From Odontesthes bonariensis (Eukaryota; Chordata; Actinopteri; Atheriniformes; Atherinopsidae), in contig NC_134524.1 of NCBI RefSeq assembly GCF_027942865.1, positions 5,151,036 to 5,215,035 of the forward strand: a stretch of DNA of 64,000 nt, written 5' to 3'. The notes under the pieces are model-generated. The model was not told where the DNA came from, did no database searches, and saw only the letters and a list, made by a program, of their open reading frames with translations. Position numbers and translations under genes: made by a program. Shown in pieces: positions 21,115 through 31,988 of this stretch; positions within the stretch are counted from its first letter, which is position 1, and every line of letters begins with the position of its first letter.

Positions 21115-23962
21115 TTAAATTATAATTTCTATTTTTTGAGCAGCACCACAGGCCTGGTCTTCCTCCTGGGACAAAGCTCTTTTTATCCTCTCCGCCAGGG
21201 CCTGGGTGCTGCTCCGCCTCTTCTTTGGATCCACCTTTGGGTGAGAGAACAGGTATACATTGAGCTCAGTGAATTTGGACATTTGTGTGACAGTGATTAC
21301 GTGGTTTTCACTTACTGTGCCGGAAGAGGAGGCAGCGGCCGCGGTGGAGGAGGAAGCGGCCGAGGAGGAGCCGGCCGCAGCGGTGGAGGGGGAAGCGGCC
21401 ACAGCAGCGGAGGCGGAGGAAGCGGCCACAGCAGCAGAAGGTTCCTCTGTGAGAGAGAGCCAGACAAACACCTTCCGGATGTCTCTGGCTCTCCCCACAT
21501 TTTTTTGGAGTGCGTAGAAACGCTCCTGCGTCTCCGTGCTGTGGCACATGAAGGTGGCCAACTTCCCCCTCATGTCCTCATCGTTCTTCTGGAAGTTCTA
21601 CAAAAGACAAATTCATGCTTGAGTCAGTATGGATTATGGTTAGGCTGTAAAAATCAAACATCAGGTGTCTGTTATACTCACATAAGTCGACACTGCTGTC
21701 CTTATGTCGAGGAGGCTGGGGGAACCGGTCAGGCCCATCTCGCACCAGGCCTGGCGAAGGTACCTGACCAGGTTCTTATGCCTCCCCCCGCCCAAGGGAC
21801 GTGAAGTAGTAAGTATTCGTTGGCACAGCACGTTGGCGGAGGGCGAGCCAACGTGTGCACCAACCATACTCCTCCACGTCCAGGAAGATATGCGCCACAC
21901 CAAACTTCCTGACCGTCTTGTGATCCAACAAATAGAAATGACAGAAAGCAGTCAATGTGATGAACCTATGAAAACCCAATTTAACCTGATTTTCAAAGTG
22001 ATCATATCATGACACGGTTTGAAATTACACTGAAACTTACATTAACGAGGTATCCACTCTGGGCGTCCCCCACAGCCTCCTTCACCTCGGACGCCCGCAT
22101 CCGGGTGAGGACGCCCGCCCTGTGCCCATATATGGAGCACAGGAAAGCTGCGAGGTACCCAAAGAAGCGATACCTCGTCTTTGGGTCCATGGGCGGTGCC
22201 TCCTCGATGTCGTCTGAAATGAGTTTGAGAGAGAGAAGAGAATGAGTGATAAAAAGTGTAGTGAGAGAGAGAGGCAGTACAGACTTACCAAGAAGCGAAG
22301 GAATCTTGGCCAAGGCCAAGACCTGGCATTTGGCCAGGTCTTCCCGGGTCACCAGCCTCTTCATTTTCTGCTGTTTGAGCAGGTGCTGGGGACCCAGGAT
22401 GGTCCGGCCAAGATCCTTTGAGAGCTTCTTGAGCCCTCTGAAGAGCAGTGCCAACTTCTGGGTGGTAATTCGGGAGTACTTGGGGGTGACGTCCCGAACG
22501 TACTCCACGAATGATATGGCCTGGCCCACGTACAGGGTGATGGTCGTTGGGGCCAGGCCATAGGACCGGAGGAGAGCAGGGTATCTGTGGAAAGATCAGT
22601 CTGCATTTAGTCTTTATCGTTCATTTGTTTTCAGTACTTACCATGTTCTGTCTTTCAAAGTTCACTCCTTACGATTTGACCAGCAGGATGTTGTCCAGGA
22701 ACTCCCAAGTCCAATACTTAACCGAAGGCCAGCCGAGCATCATGTACTTTACGAACACTTTTGTCCGGCTGGCCTTGGACACAGCATTCTGCTGCATCTT
22801 GGGAGTCCCCTCAGTACATGCAATGTACTCTGTGTATGACTGCATGTACCGGTCTGTGAGAATAAAACACATGTGCTGATTAATGTAGCAAGAAAACACT
22901 CCACACACCTGCACAAATATACTATGTGTGATTTCTTACCAATTGAGGTCCCGAAGGATATCTTGCGAAGACTCGACGCCTTGCTCTTCCCCTGGAAGTA
23001 GGTGTGAAGGGCGCGCCGAATCTTTGCAACTCCGGGACTCAATTGATGCTGGTCAAACTGGGAAAAAAAATAAAAAAATTACTAAATGTCTCTTTGTTCA
23101 AAACTGTTAAGATTTGTAAAAGTATTGAACTAAACCATCTCACTCACTCCACTGCTGCTCTCCTCCCCGCTGGACAGTTCAGCATCAGCGGCTGACCGCC
23201 TTCCTCTTCCTTGGGAAGAGGAGCCGCTTTGATGCTGAACTGGAACTTGGGCCAGCCTCCTCCTCGTCCTCCACCACCTGCTGCTGGACGGGCTCCTGCT
23301 CCACCACCTCTGCTCCATCTGTGGAGGACTGGTCCACCTCCTCTGCCGCCTCCTGCTGCTCCCGCCGCTGCTTAGTCAGGAGGAGGAAAGACAAGATAAA
23401 TAGAAAGCTTGCCATGACAACAACCAGCCAGAGGACTGTAATTGAATGATGTGCTCATATTTCATTTACTCACATTGAGGTCAGCAAGGGTCTGGCGCAC
23501 CTCCAGCAGTTCCCTCTCCAGAATGCCATTTCTTTGTCTCATGTGGACACAGTCAGGCCTCTGGCAGAGGTTGGCCCCCTCCTCTGCCTCGTCGTCTGAC
23601 TGGTCCACTGGTCTAGGCTGGTCCAGGACGCTTTGGAGCGGGGGAACCGGGTTGGAGGCCCTCAACGCAGCCAGCTGCCGGATGGCTGCTGCCCTTTTCA
23701 GGGCCTTCACCTCGGCCCTCTTCCGCTGCACCGACACATCGTTGTGGGAGAGGATGTGTTTCTCCACGTGCAGCAGGAAAGGGGAACAGCGAGGGAAGGG
23801 GCAAGGGCCTGCCGCAAGAACAATCCGGCCTGTGGCCAGATTGTTCAGTATCCCCCGCTCCTTGGCATTCTGGAGGCAGTGGAACTGCCGGAGGTGCTTT
23901 GATAGTGCCCTGAGCTCCTTCCCACAGATGGGGCACTCTCCGGACTCTTTTGTTTTCGTCAT
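21115..23962 (-). pseudogene. Nine-exon tyrosine-recombinase gene with N-terminal zinc fingers (Crypton-like), frame-damaged
   Basis: Minus-strand exons with GT donors and phase-consistent joins: 23962-23474, 23367-23148, 23057-22940, 22853-22673, 22584-22289, 22213-22041, about 21925-21682, 21597-21316, 21234-21115; about 700 residues in all. Exon 1 has C2H2-like fingers (CPICGKELRALSKHLRQFH; CPFPRCSPFLLHVEKH). Exons 5-8 resemble a tyrosine recombinase: Arg in GHRAGVLTRM, Lys in HKT, Arg in DIRTAVSTY, His in MCHST and Tyr in ERFYAL. This suggests a Crypton-like transposon or a host gene derived from one; there is no reverse transcriptase, arguing against DIRS/Ngaro. Exon 2 (220 bp) and exon 7 (244 bp) are each one base too long for frame, exon 7 at a G6 run near 21785, and its acceptor reads TTG where TAG is expected. 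It is either decayed or contains assembly indels. AATAAA overlaps the stop. Confidence 0.75.
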
Positions 23963-23999
23963 CTGTAAAACTAAGGAAAGGAAAAAAAAAAATGTTTAT

Positions 24000-24729
24000 A
24001 GGATGAGAGAATTGTCTCTGCAACATCCCTCAGCAAGTAGAAAATACAAAAAAATTAAGCTCTGAAAAAACAAAACCTGACTGGAACTAAGAAAAACATT
24101 GACAGACTTGATTTTGACTAACTCGACATGAATACCTGTAGCAAGGAAGCAAATCTGACGGTGAAGATCTGGTAAAATGAATGAGGAAACCTGGAAACTA
24201 AATACTGAGGGAGTGATTGGTGAGTGAGCGCAGCTGTGGGGAAAACCAACAGGTGACGTGAGTCAAGGTGATGGCAGGGCAAGAGAAACATACCATACCA
24301 ACTTAATTTATAAAGCACTTTATACACCCACAGGACCAAAGTGCTATACACAATCATAAAATAGAAAGGTCAAGTATAAAAGCAGTGCTAAAGTAATTAA
24401 AATATAAACACAATAAAACAAAGTCAAAACATCTCAGATTTGTGCCAAAGGCCAAAGAAAAAAGATGGGTCTTAAGAAGGGATTTCCAAACAGCAAGTGA
24501 AGAGGCCTGTCTTATGTCATGTCAAACATGGCAAAAACTAAACAGGAACTTTAAACTTAACTAAACTGAGACATGACACAAAACCTAAAACATGACCAGA
24601 CTGGAAGAATACAAAAAGATTCTTCACGAAAAAGTTTTTAACCTTTCACTGTTTCCAAAATCTTTAAGCCACAGAAATAATTTTAGCATTAAAAAGTAGG
24701 GAAATGTGTCCTCTTTCAGCCAATGTGAC
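24000..24729. repeat. Dispersed repeats, no gene
   Basis: 24120-24290 and 24490-24600 on the minus strand resemble parts of the 4020-4380 repeat (CCAGCTG..CTCA..CAATCACTCCC..GTATTTAGTTTCCAG). 24300-24360 has a LINE-tail-like ATTTATAAAGCACTTTATAC. I see no coding sequence. Confidence 0.5.
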
Positions 24730-26692
24730 CAGAGGCGCACCTTGTCAACAGGCAAGGCAGGCAACTGCTTGGAGCCCCGAGCCACTAGGGGGCCCCGAGA
24801 GCTGATGTAGCTGTGCCAATATTTTGATTATAATTTAAATGTCTATTTTGTTATTAGCAAGGTGAACATTCTCAAAACTATGTGTTAGTGTCTTTATTTC
24901 TGTTTTATTTTTTATTTTTGTTTGATTTATTGACATCGTACATAGTTCCGGTTTACTTGTTGCAGCGGGGGTCTTAATTGACGATGCACGGTGTATGACG
25001 CATGTACAGCGTCACCGCACCTTTGTGCCCAGAACGTGGGAGGTGCGTGTGATGGTAAGCTGTGTTGGGATGCTCTCAATTCAATTCAATTCATTTTTAT
25101 TTATATAGCGCCAAATACAACAAATGTCATCTCAAGGCACTTAGATAATAAAGTCCAATTCAAGCCAATTGGAATTCAATTAATTGTAATCATAATTATT
25201 CATAAAATAATCCAATTCGTTCATATAGAGCCAATTCAAAAACAATTTCCTAGCTAAGGAAACCAACAGATTGCACTGAAAACTTTTCTTTTTCGGTCCA
25301 ATCTCCCGTCCTGAGCGTGCCTGAGGCGACTGTGGAGAGAAACGACTCCCTTTCAACAGGAAGAAACCTCTGTCATTAAATTAAGCTAGCGTGTTTAAAA
25401 GTTGTTTGTTTAGTTGAAAACGTCCAGTAAATGTAGCGCCAGGTTGTCTTTAATGTTTTGATGTGTTTTAGTCATTATAAAAAAATCGTTTTCTACCTGT
25501 TTGGTCCGAGTTGGACCTCATTTGCATATTTTCCTACCCGTTGCAGTAGCTGAGGGAGAGCTGGTGTGTCTGCTCACTGTGGCCCTCTGCTCTTATAGGT
25601 TTGTCATTGCATTTGTTATTAAATTGTTAAAGCTGTTAATTTTATAATTAATTCTATATGGTCTGCATTAGAGGGATATCCACAGTGTGTTATACATGTC
25701 AAAGGTGCACAAAGGAAAAACATTTTTATTTTATTTTATTTAAACAGGGACCCAAGTCACTTTATATATGTTATATTTTTGTATTGTTTGTTTTTCATTG
25801 TTGTTCTTAATTTAATTTTGAAAAGCAGAATTAATAGCTAATGGCACATTTTAGTGTGTACATTTTATTTGTAATTATATATGTATATTTCTTTTAAAAA
25901 CCCAGAAGGTGGGAGGTGCGTGTGATGTTGCTGAGGGAGAGCTTATGCCTGTGTGTCTGCTCACTGTGTCCCTCTGCTCTTATTGGCATTAAAGTGCAGA
26001 TCCTATATTCTGGCCATCAGAGTGTTCATTATACATGCAACCAGACTACAGCTGCTGCACTGAGGTGCATTCAATCAAAGATTGTCTAGTTACTTTATAA
26101 ACTGTCTCAAACAGTGGCGAACGTTCGTGGTGAACATGTTTTCTTTGAACAGTTCAATTTAAATGATTTAGTCAAAGATTGTCTAGTTAACATGCCATTC
26201 TATAATTCCATAATTGCATTGTTGACTTCGTCAAACTCACGTCAAGTTCCACTGTAGGCTATGTTCGCGGAGAACAAGCCCCTCAGAGTGTTTGTGATTG
26301 TTGGCAACGTTCGCCGGAAATTCAATGGCTAGTGGAAAATAAAAACCATACTTATGAAATCGATATCATGAACAGCTTTACTTGTCACAAAGAATCTTTA
26401 AATGAACACAATTATTATTGGATGGCCAGCTACACCCGGTAGATAAATAGCAACAGGCGAATATCAAGTGCCAACGTAGACAACGTAGTCTTTTTTAGTT
26501 ATTTATTTATTCTTTATATGTATATTTTAAAAATAACAATGTTTCTCATGTTTGGAACATGTTTGGAATAAAAAGAGGTTTTATTTCATACATTTTTCGT
26601 TGGTGTCAGATGTTTTGGTGACGAACACCGGTCGGTAGGGCCCCCTAGGATTTTTTTGCTTGGGGCCCCCACAGACTCTAGAATCGCCACTG
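24730..26692. mobile_element. Old hAT-like element with nested fish repeat
   Basis: Ends are CAGAGGCGCACC and the complement of GAATCGCCACTG, with GGGGCCCC motifs close inside both ends, a pattern of hAT elements. Flanking 8 bp are not identical. The right junction coincides with the point (26693) at which similarity to 35313 onward begins. Inside, 25080-25380 is the common fish repeat ATTTATATAGCGCCAAATAC ... CTCAAGGCACTT ... GAGGCGACTGTGGAGAG. No transposase frame is left. Confidence 0.55.
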
Positions 26693-27579
26693 CATGTAAA
26701 TGAATGCAGTCATTCAACCAGAAACAGTTGATAACCATAATTAATCAGCATTTTCCCAAAAGCATTCTCTACTCAAACACACTGGATTTAAAGCCCTTTG
26801 ATAAACTGTTAAACCTGTAAAAGTATCATAAGACTGTCCACACTGACACCAAGTGGTCCTTTGACAACACTGCAGGAAGCTGCACTTTATTTTTTACATT
26901 GCTACCATCTGTTGATCTACTCTGACTGCCTTTTGGAGACTATACATGTCTTTCAGTAATTCAGACATACAATAAACGTGTAATAATAACAAGGTCATAA
27001 ACACCGTACTCTGAGCTGGCATAACACGGATCACGAGTAGGAATCTTGAATACCTTCCAAATTCAGATGATATCTGTAAAGTTAGGACATATGAATTTTC
27101 AATGTTTCAATGTTAGACACAATGTAGCACAAAAAAAACATAACAGGGAACATCGGTTAACAATTGGGCTGATTCACATGAATGTCTGATTACTTCATTA
27201 TTTTAGGTTTAACTACTCAATATTACTGACCTATAGAGGGCAATGTGATTTTTCTAATTGATGATATCTTCCTTAGTATGGTATGGTATGTTTTTATTTG
27301 AACAGGGACCGTGTACAATAAACATTGACCATGAGGAAAGATGCTTTGTACCAGGTTACAGCAGGAAATGCTAATTTCCACCTGTAGTCCCTGAGCAGGC
27401 TGGTGTAACAAAACTGATTCTAAAAGGTACATGAGCACTTGACCATTTCACCATACATTTTCACATATAAATCACTATAATTTAATTTAATACACAGTAA
27501 AAGTTGTTCCACTTTTTGCACAAGTATAATAAATGAAAAATCTCTCATTTAAATGATTTTATTTGTTTCTCTTTATGTT

Positions 27580-27715
27580 CTTTTATGTATTTGTAATGCT
27601 TCTTGCACTCCCTGCTGCAATGCTTTTATTTTATGTAAAGCACTTTGAACTTTTTGTACATGAAATGTGCTATATAAATAAATTTGATTTGATTTGATTT
27701 GATTTGATACACAAC
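27580..27715 (+). repeat. LINE 3' tail (L2-like) with ATTTG repeats
   Basis: TGTAAAGCACTTTGAACTTTTTG ... GTGCTATATAAATAAA followed by (GATTT)n is the 3' end typical of L2-like fish LINEs. Copies at 37120-37255, 46440-46605 and, inverted, 49325-49490. Confidence 0.7.
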
Positions 27716-27716
27716 A

Positions 27717-28375
27717 TTCACTCTCTTTGGGCCGGCCACTCACTCTTTCACTCTCTTTGGGCCAGCCACTCGCTCTTTCACTCTCTTTGGGCCAGCCACT
27801 CGCTCTTTCACTCTCTTTGGGCCAGCCACTCGCTCTTCCACTCTCTTTGGGCCAGCCACTCGCTCTTTCACTCTCTTTGGGCCAGCCACTCGCTCTTTCA
27901 CTCTCTTTGGACCAGCCACTCGCTCTTTCACTCTCTTTGGGCCAGCCACTCGCTCTTTCACTCTCTTTGGACCAGCCACTCGCTCTTCCACTCTCTTTGG
28001 GCCGGCCACTCGATCTTTCACTCCCTTTGGGCCGGCCACTCACTCGTTCACTCTCTTTGGGCCAGCCACTCACTCTTTCACTCTCTTTGGGCCAGCCACT
28101 CGCTCTTTCACTCTCTTTGGGCCAGCCACTCACTCTTTCACTCTCTTTGGGCCAGCCACTCGCTCTTTCACTCTCTTTGGGCCAGCCACTCGCTCTTTCA
28201 CTCTCTTTGGGCCAGCCACTCGCTCTTCCACTCTCTTTGGGCCAGCCACTCGCTCTTTCACTCTCTTTGGGCCAGCCACTCGCTCTTTCACTCTCTTTGG
28301 GCCAGCCACTCGCTCTTCCACTCTCTTTGGGCCAGCCACTCACTCTTTCACTCTCTTTGGGCCAGCCACTCTCAC
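27717..28375. repeat. 30-bp minisatellite, 22 units
   Basis: Unit CTCTTTGGGCCAGCCACTCG + CTCTTTCACT repeated 22 times with few substitutions. The unit length is a multiple of three and contains no stop in most frames, so SGWPKESERA, WASHSLFHSL and LGQPLALSLS repeat frames are open on both strands. I treat these as non-coding. The copy at 37261-37590 has exactly 11 units. Confidence 0.95.
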
Positions 28376-28411
28376 ACTCACTCCTCATACATGTGTACAG
28401 GTTTGATTTCT

Positions 28412-29032
28412 TTAGAGCCATTTTTTGGTCCGTTTTGCAAATACTTTGATGTCTGTTGGTAACGAGTTCCACTGGGTCACAGCTACAGACGAGAAGGCTG
28501 ACCTACCAAAGGAGGTCCTGCATTTGGGGATACAGCACTCTCCTCTAGTGGTCGATCGAGAGGTGCGTGTCATTCTATCAGAGCATAGCCTAACAAATTT
28601 TCTTAGGGGAGGAGCTGAAAGACCATGGATTATTTTAAATAGCAAGCAAACGTTATTATAAAATATTTGATTATCAAAATTAAGAATGTCATATTTAGTT
28701 AAAACCGTACAGTGGTGGTACCTTCTTGGCTTTTTATCATGAATTTTGAGGGCACTTTTATACATACACTGAAGCGGCCGCAGGGCTGTTTTTGAGCCCT
28801 GTGACCAACTCGAAATACAATACATAAGGTGTGGTAAAATCATGGCACTTAAGTACATATGTGAGGCCTGTGTTGTGAGGGACCCTCTAATATATCTAAA
28901 ATTGGCAAGATTAAACTTCATACTGTTTCCCATTCTTTTAATGTGATAGTTAGTACGATGTATAATTAGTACCATCTTGAAAAATGTATCAAAATGCAGC
29001 TTATCATTGAAAACCTCAAAGAACCGGTACAA
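28412..29032 (-). pseudogene. LINE reverse transcriptase C-terminal fragment
   Basis: A 206-residue minus-strand frame with YCISSWSQGSKTALRPLQ, MYKSALKIHDKKPRRYHHC, VCLLFKIIHGLSAPPLRKF and a QWNSLPTDI ending. This is the post-catalytic region of a fish non-LTR reverse transcriptase. It lies between the minisatellite and unrelated sequence. A 97%-like copy (by eye) is at 37627-38265, with a 14-codon difference near its end. Confidence 0.8.
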
Positions 29033-29039
29033 AGGTTTA

Positions 29040-29890
29040 AGACACAGTTAACACAGTTTAAATAATCCAGAAAGGAGAAGAAATATTTGTTGTTTCTGAG
29101 GATCATTACTCTACCTTCACATAAGAAGGGTTCTTTTGTTTATTCCCTGATAGCTTTGCTCGTTGGCACCAGGATGTTAACGTCCTCCAGATAAGTCATA
29201 GCAGATAGAGGGGAGGCCTGAGGGGAGAGAGTGCCTTCAAATCATCTCCAAAGGACAAAGATTGTTGTGGAAACACTTTAGGGGTTAACTCCATTAACTC
29301 GATTCCACCCGACGTAACTTTCCAGTTTGCACGCAATTCCATTAGTTTCATAAAATATTATGGAAATGAATTAAACTCTTGTTTCTTATTACAAATGCAC
29401 TGTTTTTCAAAATTGCAAGTGATGAATGCTTATTCAGTGAGACAAAAAGAAATGTTGTGAAAAAGTGCATCAATTTACATCAATTAAAGACCCATCAACA
29501 TTCGTTTTCTAATCAAATCGTAATCGAATCGTGAGGTGCCCAAAGATTCCCACCCCTAATATTACCTAGTAAAGAGTCAGTTTACGTCAGCTGTGCTTCT
29601 GATAAAGGATGTGAGCTATACCAATAAAATAAGAAGTATAACAAATTCAGAGACAAGCTTGTTTGAATGCTTAAGCGTTTTAATTTTGCAAAAAGGAAGG
29701 AAAAAGGGGGATTTTGCAGAAGAAAGTTCTTTCCATAACACATTCAGTCCGATCTTATAAAAGCCACAAGACCTAAAAGACCGTTCAGCACTCGTCCCTT
29801 CATTCTTTTAGCAACATTAGATAGAAAGAAAAGAAATGAATGTGTAAAATATCAATAAAGAAACTCCTTTATGTTGAAAAGTCAGCCAGG
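29040..29890. other. Non-coding 3' flank of lectin gene B
   Basis: Conserved in all lectin units (38280-39120, 56770-57175 inverted, 60817-61170). On the minus strand an ATTAAA about 210 bp past the gene B stop (near 29685) could serve as poly(A) signal. No gene is seen. Confidence 0.5.
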
Positions 29891-29895
29891 AATCA

Positions 29896-31746
29896 TCACT
29901 TTCTGGTGGAACAGACAGATGGAAGGCGTACGTGACACAAATGATCATCCCAGCACTTGGAATCTGTAAGTACCAAAGACATGGTAGTTAGCTAGAGGTA
30001 AAAGAACTGAACCCTGAACATTTACACTGATGAGGGCATTATCTATGTAGTTTATTTAGAGAGAAACAGCTTTAGCTCCAATTAACACACGATGTTAAAA
30101 TTAATTATAATATACAAGTTATATTAATTGTCATCTATTCAAACTATAACAGTAGATCAAAAAATTACACACAAATTATTCATTGCTTTTGCAGTTGGAT
30201 ATAATTTGTACCTGAATAATTCATTTGCAAGCAGTGCTGCCCTTTATAACCATTATTAGGCTCTCCTTTGCACCAGTGAGTATATCTGAAGGATGAACCA
30301 TCAGCCCAAAGCCAAACACCCTCCTAGAGGACATCAGTGAAGAATACCGTCTGAATTTTATTAAAATTATTTTGAATAACACTCTGATCTTGTGCAGGTG
30401 AATTACATACCTCTTCTGCATCAGAGCCTCCAATCCATGTTTCCTTGGACGCAGAAGTGGCTCTCAGTATAAGCCTTTGAATGCCATGGTACTCCTGAGC
30501 GCTGTGGACAGATGCCAGATTTCCCCCCAAAGAGATACAGTTTCTCTACAAAAAGAGAGGGACAAAAATAAAACTATATAGATATATATATATATATATT
30601 TATATAATATATATACCGTATATATAGTCGTTTTAAAAGGGGACAAAAATAGCTCTTTTCAGAAATTAAGGAGTTTTTTTTTTTAAATCAGACATAGCAA
30701 AAAAAAATCAAAAATCCCTAAAAATCAATGTTGTTGCTGATCATTGACTCATCCCAGATCATAATTATCCCCCCTCAACAATTCCACGTTGCATTCTATA
30801 TATTGAAAATATAGCAGTTTTTGTGAGTTTTTTTGACAGAAACTGGCGTTTACGTCATATAAACCAGTATTTAAAGGGTTCATTTTTTGAAAATAATTGA
30901 AAACTGGGTAGTTATGATCAGAACTGAAGTGGAATAAAATATCTACGAAAAAAAAAGTGGAAAAAAATATTAACATATGCTGTTTTTAGGTCGTTTTAAA
31001 AGGGGACAAAAATGTCCCTTTTCAGAAATTAAGTTGTGTTTTAAATCAGGTATGAGGGTTAAACTAATAAATTAGAATAATATGAAATAACTGTAACTAA
31101 CTGTACTTTGTTTGTTAAAAAGAGTTGCTAAAACGTTCTGAATGAACTAAGTATTCTGGTACTAATTCAGCACAGTACAAGAAATTGCTCATATTACCTC
31201 AGCTTGAGCCCAAGTCCTAGGTCTTGGAATGTAGATGAAACAGCGGCCATTGATGCTAGTCCAACCCGGGTTACATGCTCCCCTCTTGAAAACATGACTC
31301 TCTCCTTAAAAAGTGAATAAAGACACATCAACATATCGCTTAAGAATGCATTTTTATCCCCTAACCTGCTGATATAATACATTTATATCCATTTCATAAA
31401 TGCACTCATGCTTGTGCCTGTTCTATGTCTCACTCTGGGAAGACATTTCAGATCTCTGCTATAAACATTTTTTCCTTCCCTAGTTTTTTATTCCATCCAT
31501 CCATTTACCCAGAGAGAACCCACACATGCACAGAGAGAACATGCAAACCACACAGAAAGGCCCCAGCTGGGAATCAAACCTGGAAGCCTCTTGCTGTGAG
31601 GCGACGGTGCCAACCGCCACACCACTGTGTGTATTAAGCTGTCTGTATTTTTTTCCAAGTTCTTGTAGGAACACACACTTACCGGAGCCACTTCTGGTCA
31701 GAGCCATCATCACACAGAAAAGCAAAGGCAAAGTCAGCATCCTCAT
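29896..31746 (-). CDS. Lectin gene B: type II antifreeze-like C-type lectin, intact
   Basis: Predicted secreted single-domain C-type lectin. Exons (minus): 31746-31683 (signal peptide, phase 1), 31304-31198 (ACNPGWTSINGRCF, WAQAE), 30545-30411 (RNCISLGGNLASVHSAQEY, WIGG), 30323-30212 (GVWLWADGSSF, HWCKGEPNN, CLQMNYS), 29963-29896 (KCWDDHLC, LPSVCS, stop). They splice to 486 bp, 161 residues, usual for this family. All boundaries are GT-AG and phases agree. The sugar/Ca2+ loop is EPN, which in C-type lectins usually goes with mannose-type binding; the second Ca2+ motif is WDD rather than WND. The mature domain has eight Cys, i.e. four possible disulfides. There is no propeptide exon, unlike gene D. 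A SINE sits in intron 1 and a Tc1 element abuts the promoter. Confidence 0.92.
31500..31628 (-). mobile_element. tRNA-derived SINE in intron 1 of lectin gene B
   Basis: Same insertion as at 2640-2768, with the tRNA-like head on the minus strand. Shared by genes A and B, absent from C and D. Confidence 0.7.
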
Positions 31747-31937
31747 GGTGGAGATGGTTCAGCTTCAAGATGATGATGAGACCTTGAATAAAGACAGACA
31801 GTAATGTTATAACGTCTATGTGTCAAACGGACAACCAGCTGTGACTCTCAGTCCAATGACAGATACAAACCGTCTCTTCTGATATTCAGTGTCAGCCTGC
31901 GGCTTCAGCTTTGTAACGAACCTGTCAAAGAGCAGCT

Positions 31938-31945
31938 CTTAAATA
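31938..31945 (-). promoter_or_regulatory. TATA-like box of lectin gene B
   Basis: TATTTAAG on the minus strand, in sequence nearly identical to the gene A promoter. The Tc1 element begins at 31989, only about 44 bp upstream. Confidence 0.6.
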
Positions 31946-31988
31946 CGGTTTATTATCTTTCCATCTTCACAAAATGAGGAACTAGGTA

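Larger units (their letters stand above)
26693..30590. repeat. Tandem segmental duplication, copy 1
   Basis: Matches 35310-39830 in the same orientation: flank, 30 bp minisatellite, LINE fragment, and lectin exons 6-4. Copy 2 additionally has a hAT insertion at 35567-36485 and half as many minisatellite units. It extends the lectin unit leftwards from gene B. Confidence 0.9.

Noticed and set aside
27573..28472. 299-codon SGWPKESERA frame and the opposite-strand WASHSLFHSL and LGQPLALSLS frames as repeat-protein genes
   Set aside because: They result from a stop-free 30 bp minisatellite whose period is a multiple of three. All frames are open and there is no start context or flanking coding sequence.
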